Positions 6,228 through 12,408 of a stretch of DNA of 13,491 nucleotides are shown here, piece by piece; positions within the stretch are counted from its first letter, which is position 1; each line of letters starts with the position of its first letter. This DNA is from an uncultured Phycisphaerales bacterium. Lineage in GTDB: Bacteria > Planctomycetota > Phycisphaerae > WQYP01. The notes beneath the pieces were generated by a model. It was given only the letters and a program-made list of their open reading frames with translations. It made no database searches and was not told where the DNA came from. The position numbers were made by a program, and so were the translations under genes. The stretch is taken from the NCBI GenBank assembly GCA_903868035.1, contig CAIPTQ010000125.1, forward strand, positions 1 to 13,491. Reading direction: 5' to 3'.

Positions 6228-6349
6228 GGGGCGCTCCTGTTTTAGAGGGTCGGGGGAACGGGGGGTAGTGTAAGGCATTGCTTAGGGAATATCTACCACT
6301 GCGCGGGGTGGGTTTGTTTTTGGTGAATGGTTGCCGTTGTCCCCCGCGC

Positions 6350-6363
6350 GGCCCGTCCGGGCC
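6350..6363 (-). terminator. Weak GC-rich hairpin at the end of the TIR cassette
   Basis: GGCCC/GGGCC forms a 5-bp stem with a 4-nt loop touching the stop codon of the second TIR gene. No T-tract follows on the minus strand, so any terminator role is doubtful. Confidence 0.2.
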
Positions 6364-6794
6364 TATGGGGCGCCCATCTTCCGGAACTGATCCGCGCGCA
6401 GCGTTTTTTTCCACACCCACAGCAGTTGTTCCGCGGCGTGCCGGTGGTCGGTTCGGAAATCAATCCACTGGAACTGCGGCAACGCCCAGGACAACGCCTT
6501 GGCGTCACAGGTTTTGCAGTGCAGGGGAACGATGCGGCCTTCATAGCGCTTTTCGATCAACGCGTATTGCAACTCCCGTTTGACCCACATCGACTGGACA
6601 CTGTGGGGACTCAGAAGAATCAGGAACCAACCGCAGCGCGCGAGTGCCGCCCCAATCTGATCCTGCCACTGTTGGGCCCCGCGTATGTGATGCGGGCTGA
6701 ACCAGACCGGCACGCCATGCGCCAGCAGCAAATCCCGGAGCCATTTCGCCTTTTTCTGATCGTGGCTGGAGTGGGACAGAAATACTTCACGCAT
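6363..6794 (-). CDS. Stand-alone TIR-domain protein 2 (catalytic Glu present)
   Basis: This 143-residue protein is almost entirely one TIR domain: strand A REVFLSHSSHD (2-12), an amphipathic helix, VPVWFSPHHIRGAQQW (28-43, BB-loop region), FLILLSPHSV (57-66) and then MWVKRELQYAL (69-79). E74 in the W-V-x-x-E motif matches the catalytic glutamate of NAD-cleaving TIR domains. Bacterial TIRs hydrolyse NAD+ or make cyclic ADP-ribose-type signals, often in anti-phage defence (Thoeris ThsB, TIR-STING, TIR-pAgo); no fused sensor or effector exists here. I chose ATG 6794 because it directly precedes strand A and is 4 nt after the stop codon of TIR gene 1. A longer frame begins at 6854 but would overlap that gene. 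The two genes are clearly one transcription unit. Confidence 0.87.
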   Translation of the reverse strand: MREVFLSHSSHDQKKAKWLRDLLLAHGVPVWFSPHHIRGAQQWQDQIGAALARCGWFLILLSPHSVQSMWVKRELQYALIEKRYEGRIVPLHCKTCDAKALSWALPQFQWIDFRTDHRHAAEQLLWVWKKTLRADQFRKMGAP

Positions 6795-6798
6795 GGAT

Positions 6799-7212
6799 TC
6801 AACTCGCGCAGGGATGCAGATCCAATTCCCGGATGCCTTTGACAACTTTGCCAAAGTCGCTGGTGGAACCCACCTGAATGTAGGGCTGCTTCAAGAGGAT
6901 CCAGGGCATGTCCCGGCCCGCTTCCATCGTGGTGCCCACAAACACCGAGAACACGCGGCCTTCGTATTTCTTCGATCCCAGGGCGAATTCAATGTCCTGC
7001 CGGAGGCGGTCCGATTCGGTCGCCCGGGGGGTCAGCAGGATGAGCATGAGTTCCGAATGGTCCAGGGCCTGGCCGATTTTGCGGGCCCAGTTGTCACCGG
7101 GGGCGACCTGGTCTTCCGTATTCCAGACCTGCATCCCCCCGCGCTTGAGCCGGGCCGACAGGCGGTGCGCCAGCAGGTTGTCCTTGGGGGAGTGGGTCAG
7201 ATAAATCTTCAT
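6799..7212 (-). CDS. Stand-alone TIR-domain protein 1 (Asp in place of catalytic Glu)
   Basis: This 137-residue protein has a TIR fold: KIYLTHSPKD (2-11), MQVWNTEDQVAPGDNW (27-42; a canonical BB-loop PGD-x-W), LMLILLTPRATE (55-66) and RLRQDIEFALGSKKYEGR (69-86). Aligned on the shared K-K/R-Y-E-G-R motif, the catalytic Glu position of TIR protein 2 (E74) corresponds to D73 here, and the preceding Trp is absent; a Glu occurs two residues later. It may be catalytically weak or a structural partner. The ATG at 7212 immediately precedes strand A. There is no ribosome-binding site, but a promoter predicted to start transcription on the ATG itself lies at 7219-7247. The gene is 61 nt downstream of the zinc-ribbon membrane protein gene on the same strand. 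Confidence 0.82.
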   Translation of the reverse strand: MKIYLTHSPKDNLLAHRLSARLKRGGMQVWNTEDQVAPGDNWARKIGQALDHSELMLILLTPRATESDRLRQDIEFALGSKKYEGRVFSVFVGTTMEAGRDMPWILLKQPYIQVGSTSDFGKVVKGIRELDLHPCAS

Positions 7213-7218
7213 GCCGTG

Positions 7219-7247
7219 ATTGTAATCTTCGTTGGAAGCCCGATCAA
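7219..7247 (-). promoter_or_regulatory. Promoter of the two-TIR cassette, predicted leaderless
   Basis: On the minus strand, TTGATC (7247-7242; 4 of 6 match to TTGACA) and TACAAT (7224-7219; 5 of 6 match to TATAAT) are exactly 17 nt apart. Counting 7 nt past the -10 box places +1 at 7212, the A of the TIR protein 1 start codon. That fits the absence of a Shine-Dalgarno sequence there. Confidence 0.6.
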
Positions 7248-7273
7248 ATCGAAAGTTGCCAAACGTCCTTTCG

Positions 7274-8515
7274 CTACGTCTCCGTCGCAGCCGGAGGCTG
7301 GGGCACGCTCACGGGCGGGGGCGCCGGGGTTTCCCGGACCAGTGCCCCGCACTCGGGGCATTTGGCGGAGGTGAGCTGGTACAGGAGGTAGCCGCAGGCG
7401 GGGCAGCGGGGTTCGGTGAGTTTGATGGTGAACTGCAATTCGCAGTTTTTGCAGGCCGAATCGCCGAGGGCCAGGGTTTGGCGGGTTTGGCAGCGGGGGC
7501 AGATCAGCGTGATGTCCGTGGCGGTGAGCGCCCCGGGGACGAGTTGGGCGGCGGGTTTGCGGTTGAGCATGGAGAGGACGATGAGGGCGACGCTGCCGCT
7601 GCCGGTGGCGATGCCGAGGGCGACGGTCGCCCGCGTCAGGGGTTCAACGTACGGATTGTATCCGAAGTCCAGGAACGGGATGGGCGCCGCCACAGCGCCG
7701 CCGAGGAGGGCCGCGCCGATGGTGAGCCATTGGAGCAGGACCTGGGACTGGCGCAGGCGCGCCATGAGCAGGAGGTTGATGTGACCCATGACGATGGCGG
7801 CGATCAGTAATTCGCAGGCCACGCGTGCGACGTTGCGGATACTCTCATTCTGATGGGGGTCGAGCAAGAATGGTTCACTCCAGATGACCACGATGAAGAG
7901 CGCCGCGGCAAGCGCGGCGGCGGCGATGCCGATCCAGCGAAAATGCCGGCGGTCGCCGCAGCGGTAGTTGATGAGCAGTTCACAGGCGCAGGCACCCAGG
8001 CCATAGAGGGTCATGCCGGTTGCGAGAAGGTATTCATAGGGATAAGGCAGGAGAATCCGCGTCGCCGCGCCGGCCTCGCATAGCAGCCAGCTCAGCCCCG
8101 CGACGCCCAGGAAGCTGAACACGGCAACCCTTGCCCAGCGGAAGGAGACCAGCAGCGACACCAGGGCCGTCGGTATCCCTATGAGCAGGGTGAAGGCAAG
8201 AGACATTTCAACTGCGTCCTCCCAATAATAATCGAATGCCCACCGGCTCTGGACCGCGATGAATGCCAGCGTAATGAGCCAGAGCAGCGCGATGAGGCCC
8301 ATGGAGACGAACCCGCAGAGGCGCAGCTTGGGGCGGTCGGTGAGCAGCGTGAGCGGGAGCAAGAGGCCGCAGGCCAGGGCGGTCACGATGGCGCCCCAGA
8401 GGATTTGCCACATGATTTCATCATCGGAATTGAGGCCCAGGGTGAGAACGCCGGCGAGGGCGCAGAAACCCAGGGCGATCAACATTCCGACCAACAAGAC
8501 GCGGCGTGCGGACAT
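7274..8515 (-). CDS. Polytopic membrane protein (~10 TM) with C-terminal double zinc ribbon
   Basis: This 413-residue protein has about ten hydrophobic segments between residues 5 and 312. Two cytoplasm-type zinc ribbons follow: CPRC...CKNC (about 337-356) and CPACGYLLYQLTSAKCPECG (about 367-386). The tail is Pro-rich. The CxxCGYxLxxL...CPECG ribbon is a recurrent feature of planctomycete membrane proteins of unknown function. No catalytic motif is visible in the membrane part. The start is the ATG at 8515, with only a weak AGGG upstream; M11 is an alternative. It lies on the same strand as and 61 nt upstream of the TIR pair. However, the pair has its own promoter, so co-function is a hypothesis only. 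Confidence 0.8.
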   Translation of the reverse strand: MSARRVLLVGMLIALGFCALAGVLTLGLNSDDEIMWQILWGAIVTALACGLLLPLTLLTDRPKLRLCGFVSMGLIALLWLITLAFIAVQSRWAFDYYWEDAVEMSLAFTLLIGIPTALVSLLVSFRWARVAVFSFLGVAGLSWLLCEAGAATRILLPYPYEYLLATGMTLYGLGACACELLINYRCGDRRHFRWIGIAAAALAAALFIVVIWSEPFLLDPHQNESIRNVARVACELLIAAIVMGHINLLLMARLRQSQVLLQWLTIGAALLGGAVAAPIPFLDFGYNPYVEPLTRATVALGIATGSGSVALIVLSMLNRKPAAQLVPGALTATDITLICPRCQTRQTLALGDSACKNCELQFTIKLTEPRCPACGYLLYQLTSAKCPECGALVRETPAPPPVSVPQPPAATET

Positions 8516-8642
8516 GCGGGAGACCCTTGACTGAAGACCCCTTCATCAAGAACTACGCTGGGGGCGGTGCAAGGTTCGGCCATGAGGGCGGGGATCGGCT
8601 CACGGCGCACGGGCGAGACGCCCGTGTTACGGCGCGACGGCG
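8516..8642. other. Intergenic gap with hairpin
   Basis: This 127-bp gap lies between two minus-strand genes. Apart from the hairpin at 8608-8626 and the leader of the zinc-ribbon gene I see nothing in it. Confidence 0.5.
8608..8626 (-). terminator. Hairpin after the DUF4190/H-X-DG gene (possible terminator or dispersed element)
   Basis: CACGGGCG/CGCCCGTG is a perfect 8-bp stem with a 3-nt loop, starting 16 nt after the stop codon. There is no T-tract on the minus strand. It shares the core GACGCCC with the post-folE2 hairpin at 1577-1594. The spacing after the stop codon is nearly the same. Confidence 0.5.
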
Positions 8643-9803
8643 TCACTTGCGCTGGTAGCCGGCGTTGGCGTCGGCGGCGGGGACGAGGCAGACGTCCCAT
8701 TTGAACTTGGCGCCGCCGCTGATGGCGACGTTGCCGGCGGAGGAGGGGATGGTGCCCTTGGGGCTGGCGCCGGCGGAGCCGTTGGAGGAGTAGATGTTGT
8801 CGTTGTCCTGGCCGGCGGCGGCGGTGCGGACGAACTCGCCATGACCATCGCCGAAGCCGACGTTCTGGCCGTCGCGATTGTGGTTGAAGGAGTTGGCGAG
8901 CCGGTTGGTGCCGTCGAGCGTGTTGGAGGCGGGGCTGCCGGTGCCGTTGGCGGGGGCCATGTCGGCGATGAGGGGCACGCCGGCGTCACAGTCGTTATGC
9001 CACCAACCGCCCATGCTCTGGCTCTGGTCACTCCACATGAAAGCGAAGCTGTAGCTGTAGGTGAGATCGGGTGACGCGCCGGCGGCGGGATTGGTGAAAC
9101 AGACGTTGAACTTGGAGCCCGACGCCATGGGTGCCGCTGGCCCGCCAGCGGGGTCGGACTTACACAAGAACTGCTTGGGGGCGACCTGGCCGTTGATCAC
9201 CATAATCCACATATTCTGGCACACATTGCCCGGGAGTGGCGTGCTATAGAGTCCGCCGCTGTCCTTGCTTAACAGGACGTCGGCAGTGTTTGGAGTGCCG
9301 GGCGCTGACCCGGCGAGCGTGCTGGACCAGCTCTGGCCCACTATCGGATAAGTATCACCATCACCGGCATAGACAAGCATGGACTGGGTAATGCCGCGGA
9401 TGTTGGCGGCACAGTAGGAGCGATTGGACAAAGTGTCGTTCCTGCTGAACGCGCCCCCGAAGGGGTGGAAGAGAATGATATACAGCATGCCCATGACGAG
9501 CACGCCCCCGCCGCCGGCGACGAGGCCGGTGATGGCGAAGCCCTTGCCGGCGTACATGCGGGGGTTGTTGTTGATGGAGACCAGGGAGATGATGCCAAAG
9601 ACGATGGCGAAAACGCCCAGGAAGATGCCAATGCCATAGACGAACACGAGCGGCATGGCCAGGAGGCCCAGGATCATGGAGGCCAGCGCCGGGCCGCTCA
9701 TTTTGGGCGGGGCGTCAACCTGGGGCGGGACGGGCGGAGTGCGGTTGGGACTGGGGCGGTTGGGCGGCATATTGGGCGGCATGCGGGAAGGGGAACGGCT
9801 CAT
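8643..9803 (-). CDS. DUF4190-type membrane domain fused to a pilin-like H-X-DG domain
   Basis: The protein has 386 residues. Residues 1-35 are Met/Pro/Asn-rich and probably disordered. Residues about 36-112 form two membrane segments with the DUF4190 pattern (ALASMILGLLAMPL, then NNPRMYAGKGFAITGLVAG). After about residue 125 the sequence turns into the soluble part of planctomycete/lentisphaeral pseudopilins: CAANIRGITQSMLVYAGDGDTYP (131-153) is the usual 'C-x-x-N-L-x-x-I-x-x-A...YxxD...P' start. FNHNRDGQNVGFGDGHGEF (about 307-325) is the terminal H-X9-DG-type motif, here with ten residues between His and Asp-Gly. A type III prepilin signal is absent. Start 9803 is chosen because AGGGAG (9810-9815) is 6 nt upstream; the ATG at 9809 touches it. 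The protein is probably anchored in the membrane and faces outward. Its role is unknown. Confidence 0.82.
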   Translation of the reverse strand: MSRSPSRMPPNMPPNRPSPNRTPPVPPQVDAPPKMSGPALASMILGLLAMPLVFVYGIGIFLGVFAIVFGIISLVSINNNPRMYAGKGFAITGLVAGGGGVLVMGMLYIILFHPFGGAFSRNDTLSNRSYCAANIRGITQSMLVYAGDGDTYPIVGQSWSSTLAGSAPGTPNTADVLLSKDSGGLYSTPLPGNVCQNMWIMVINGQVAPKQFLCKSDPAGGPAAPMASGSKFNVCFTNPAAGASPDLTYSYSFAFMWSDQSQSMGGWWHNDCDAGVPLIADMAPANGTGSPASNTLDGTNRLANSFNHNRDGQNVGFGDGHGEFVRTAAAGQDNDNIYSSNGSAGASPKGTIPSSAGNVAISGGAKFKWDVCLVPAADANAGYQRK

Positions 9804-9851
9804 AAACATCTCCCTGTAAAAAACGTGGGTGAATAGAAGTGAACTTGCGAC

Positions 9852-9879
9852 AGGATACCCGGAAGTTGCAGCTTGGCAA
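9852..9879 (-). promoter_or_regulatory. Promoter of the DUF4190/H-X-DG gene
   Basis: On the minus strand, TTGCCA (9879-9874; 5 of 6 match to TTGACA) and TATCCT (9857-9852; 4 of 6 match to TATAAT) are 16 nt apart. The leader would be about 42 nt before the ATG at 9803. Confidence 0.5.
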
Positions 9880-9899
9880 TAGTACGGAGGAGGCAGGAC

Positions 9900-9922
9900 A
9901 AGGTGACGGGTGACAAGGTGAC
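9900..9922 (+). repeat. Short GGTGAC direct repeat (3 copies, spacing 7 and 8)
   Basis: AGGTGAC, GGGTGAC and AAGGTGAC follow one another in the divergent promoter region. The array is short and irregular. It resembles the other short-period intergenic repeats in this window (1298-1325, 12344-12392) in length and setting, but not in sequence. Confidence 0.45.
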
Positions 9923-9995
9923 GCGGGAAGGGGTAATCGCGCAGTTTTTGCGTGAGGGTGGGTACGGGCAATGGCAGATTTTGGAGGCGTGGGTA

Positions 9996-10023
9996 TTCAG
10001 GTGCGGGGGCGCGGCGGTACAAT
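9996..10023 (+). promoter_or_regulatory. Possible promoter of the glycogen synthase gene
   Basis: TTCAGG (9996-10001; 3 of 6 match) and TACAAT (10018-10023; 5 of 6 match) are 16 nt apart. The -10 box is good and the -35 box is poor. The leader to the ATG at 10066 would be about 36 nt. Confidence 0.35.
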
Positions 10024-10065
10024 AGCGGCCCGATTGGTTGTGCGTACCCAGCCTTTGAGGCGTGC

Positions 10066-12339
10066 ATGTCAGAGATTCGAAAAACCATGAAGCGCGGAGC
10101 CAAGCCGATGGGGGCGGGGCGGCCGGGTTTGGGGAAGCGGCGTGGCGTACACCCGCAGGAGACGACGGCGGGATCGTTGACGATCGTGATGCCGGCGGAG
10201 GAAAATGGGGAGAGTGGCGAGCAGGTGCGCGTGGAGTATGTGTCCGAAGGGGAGGCGGCCGTGCCGGCGGTGGCGGCGAATGCGGCGGCCCAGGTGGCGG
10301 CGGTGATTGCGGGGGTGGGGGAGGACGGGCCGCGGGAAACGGCCGCACCGGAAGCCCGCACAGTCAGCGCGGCGCCCATGAACATGCCCAACACACCCAA
10401 GAAGTTGACCCCCCCGATGCCCACGATGCCCACCATGCCCACCATGCCCCCGATGCCCGCCGAGTCGCGCGGCGTGGGGAGCGCCGGCAGCGTGGCGGCG
10501 ATGCCCGCGGCACCGTCGGCGGCGCCCGCGCCGGCGTCGTACGTGCCGCTGCAGCCGATGTTGTTTGAGATCGCCTGGGAAGTGTGCTGGCAGTTGGGGG
10601 GCATTTACACGGTGATCCGCTCGAAGGCCCCGCAGATGACGCGCATCTGGGGCGAGCGCTATTGCCTGATCGGGCCGTACAACGGGGACACGGCGGCGGT
10701 GGAGATCGAGGAATGCCAGCCGACCGGGCCGGTGGCCGTGGCGATCGAGCGGCTGCGGGCGCTGGGGATCAAGGTGCATCACGGGCACTGGCTGATCACG
10801 GGGCGGCCGCGGGTGATTCTGCTGGAGTTCGGGGCGGCGCTGGACCGGCTGGGGGAGTTCAAATATTACCTGTGGAAGGACCACGGGATCACGGCCCCGG
10901 ACAACGATTGGGAGGTGAACAATACGCTGTCGTTCGGGTGCCTGGTGGGGCTGTTCTTCCAGGAATTGTGCAAGGTGCCGGGGGTGCAGTTGCCGGTGCT
11001 GGCGCACTTTCACGAGTGGATGTCGGGGGTGGGGCTGATGCGGATACGGCATTTGAACCTGCCGGTGGCGACGGTGTTCACGACGCACGCGACGCTGCTG
11101 GGGCGGTATTTATGCACGGACAATCCGGACTTTTACACCAAGCTGCCGTGGATCAATCCGGAGCAAGCGGCGGGGCATTACAACATCCATGCGCGGTACA
11201 GCATCGAGCGCAGCGCGACGCACGCGGCGGAGGTGTTCACGACGGTGTCGGACGTGACGGGGCTGGAGGCCGAGAAGCTGCTGGGGCGGCGGCCGGACGT
11301 GGTGACGCCCAACGGGCTGAACATCCGGAAGTTCGCGGCGCTGCATGAATTCCAGAACCTGCACAAGCATTATAAGGAAGTGATCCACCAGTTCGTGGCG
11401 GGGCACTTTTTCCCCAGCTACCACTTTGACCTGGACAAGACGATGTACCTGTTCATCTCCGGGCGGTATGAGTACCGCAACAAGGGGATGGATTTGTTCA
11501 TCGAGGCGCTGGCGCGGCTGAACCACTGGTTGCGGGCGGGCGGGATACCGGTGACGGTAGTGGCGTTCATCATCACCAAGGCGCCCAACAAGAACATCAA
11601 CGTGGACGTGCTGCGGAACCAGTCGATGTTCGACGAACTCTCGAAGATGTGCGAAAGCATCACCGAGGAGATGGGCCAGGCGCTGCTGCACACGGTGTCG
11701 CAGGGGCGGCTGCCGGACCGCGGCGAGCTGCTGACCGAGGAGGCGGTGGTGCGGCTGAAGCGCGGGATTCATGCGTGGCGGACGTGGAAGCAGCCGCCGA
11801 TCGTGACGCATGATTTGTGGGAGGACGAAAAGGACCCGGTGTTGTGCCAGTTGCGTTCGTGCCAGTTGTTCAACGCCCGGACCGATCCGGTGAAGGTGGT
11901 GTTTTATCCGGATTTCCTGGCGGTGACGAGTCCGCTGCTGGGGCTGGATTACGACCAGTTCGTGCGCGGCTGCCACATGGGGGTGTTTCCGAGTTACTAT
12001 GAGCCGTGGGGATATACGCCGGAGGAGTGCGTGGCGAGCGGCGTGCCATCGATCACGAGCGACCTGGCGGGGTTCGGGAGCTATGTGCAGCAGAACATCC
12101 AGGATCCCAACTCGAAGGGGATGTTCATTGTGGGGGGGCGGTATGCGACGTGGGAACAGTCGGCACATCAGTTGACGGAGATTTTGTTCAACTTCTGTTT
12201 GAAGGACAGGCGGTCGCGGATTGAGTTGCGGAACCGGACGGAGCGGATGTCGGATACGTTCGACTGGGCGAATTTGATTGTGCATTATAATGAGGCGCAC
12301 AAGATGGCGATGGAGCGGAAGGCGGGGGTGACGATTTAG
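10066..12339 (+). CDS. Eukaryote-type (GT3) glycogen synthase with long N-terminal extension
   Basis: This 757-residue protein matches the GT3 glycogen synthases of fungi and animals rather than bacterial GT5 GlgA. It should extend alpha-1,4-glucan chains from UDP-glucose. Visible blocks are FEIAWEVCWQLGGIYTVIRS (167-186), YCLIGPYNGD, HFHEWMSGVGL, TTHATLLGRYLC, VFTTVSDVTGLEAE, PDVVTPNGLN, FISGRYEYRNKGMDLFIEAL and FPSYYEPWGYTPEECVASGV. The catalytic Glu pair of GT3 enzymes corresponds to E646 and E654. The C-terminal arginine cluster, DRRSRIELRNRTER (714-727), matches the helix that binds glucose-6-phosphate in yeast and human enzymes. The first 164 residues are an added low-complexity segment, basic then Ala/Pro/Met-rich, with MPT repeats. 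The ATG at 10066 has GAGG 5 nt upstream; a second Met at 10558 precedes the catalytic region directly but has no ribosome-binding site. No other glycogen gene is nearby. Confidence 0.95.
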   Translation: MSEIRKTMKRGAKPMGAGRPGLGKRRGVHPQETTAGSLTIVMPAEENGESGEQVRVEYVSEGEAAVPAVAANAAAQVAAVIAGVGEDGPRETAAPEARTVSAAPMNMPNTPKKLTPPMPTMPTMPTMPPMPAESRGVGSAGSVAAMPAAPSAAPAPASYVPLQPMLFEIAWEVCWQLGGIYTVIRSKAPQMTRIWGERYCLIGPYNGDTAAVEIEECQPTGPVAVAIERLRALGIKVHHGHWLITGRPRVILLEFGAALDRLGEFKYYLWKDHGITAPDNDWEVNNTLSFGCLVGLFFQELCKVPGVQLPVLAHFHEWMSGVGLMRIRHLNLPVATVFTTHATLLGRYLCTDNPDFYTKLPWINPEQAAGHYNIHARYSIERSATHAAEVFTTVSDVTGLEAEKLLGRRPDVVTPNGLNIRKFAALHEFQNLHKHYKEVIHQFVAGHFFPSYHFDLDKTMYLFISGRYEYRNKGMDLFIEALARLNHWLRAGGIPVTVVAFIITKAPNKNINVDVLRNQSMFDELSKMCESITEEMGQALLHTVSQGRLPDRGELLTEEAVVRLKRGIHAWRTWKQPPIVTHDLWEDEKDPVLCQLRSCQLFNARTDPVKVVFYPDFLAVTSPLLGLDYDQFVRGCHMGVFPSYYEPWGYTPEECVASGVPSITSDLAGFGSYVQQNIQDPNSKGMFIVGGRYATWEQSAHQLTEILFNFCLKDRRSRIELRNRTERMSDTFDWANLIVHYNEAHKMAMERKAGVTI
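10414..10458 (+). repeat. In-frame 9-bp repeat coding (P/T)MP units
   Basis: Five 9-bp units (CCG/ACG/ACC followed by ATGCCC) encode PMP-TMP-TMP-TMP-PMP at residues 117-131 of the glycogen synthase extension. The repeat lies in the disordered Pro/Ala-rich segment and preserves the reading frame. Confidence 0.9.
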
Positions 12340-12343
12340 GGAG

Positions 12344-12392
12344 GGCAGTGGTCAGTGGCCAGTGCTCAGTGGTAAGTGGTCAGTGGCCAGAT
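12344..12392 (+). repeat. Period-7 short tandem repeat (GTCAGTG type, 7 units)
   Basis: Seven consecutive heptamers related to GTCAGTG (GGCAGTG, GTCAGTG, GCCAGTG, CTCAGTG, GTAAGTG, GTCAGTG, GCCAGAT) begin 4 nt after the glycogen synthase stop codon. They end just before the ribosome-binding site of the next gene. The sequence is unrelated to the period-7 array at 1298-1325. The period and the position 3-4 nt after a stop codon are the same. Confidence 0.85.
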
Positions 12393-12408
12393 CGAGGAGT
12401 GTGGATCG

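Larger units (their letters stand above)
9804..10065. other. Divergent promoter region between the DUF4190 gene and glycogen synthase
   Basis: This 262-bp gap carries the start regions of two divergent genes. It holds a leftward promoter (9852-9879), a short GGTGAC repeat (9900-9922) and a rightward -10 box (10018-10023). I see no RNA gene in it. Confidence 0.5.

Noticed and set aside
5085..6245. 386-codon plus-strand frame opposite the LysR gene
   Set aside because: Low-complexity Glu/Gly/Ala composition without domains; the LysR gene on the other strand has a strong ribbon of family motifs and a ribosome-binding site.
6301..6349. Long-range inverted repeat GCGCGGGG/CCCCGCGC downstream of the TIR cassette
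   Set aside because: Eight GC-only base pairs over a 33-nt loop are expected by chance in DNA of this composition.
6363..7212. A complete Thoeris system
   Set aside because: There is no ThsA-like gene (SIR2 or SLOG effector) in the window; only TIR genes are present.
11110..12300. 396-codon minus-strand frame opposite the glycogen synthase
   Set aside because: Antisense shadow with a His/Arg/Pro-rich composition, overlapped by a clearly conserved enzyme.
12344..12392. Coding sequence through the GTCAGTG repeat (frames starting at 12348 and 12376)
   Set aside because: These frames translate into VSGQ-type repeat peptides. The zinc-ribbon protein starts more plausibly at 12409, which has a GAGGAG ribosome-binding site.
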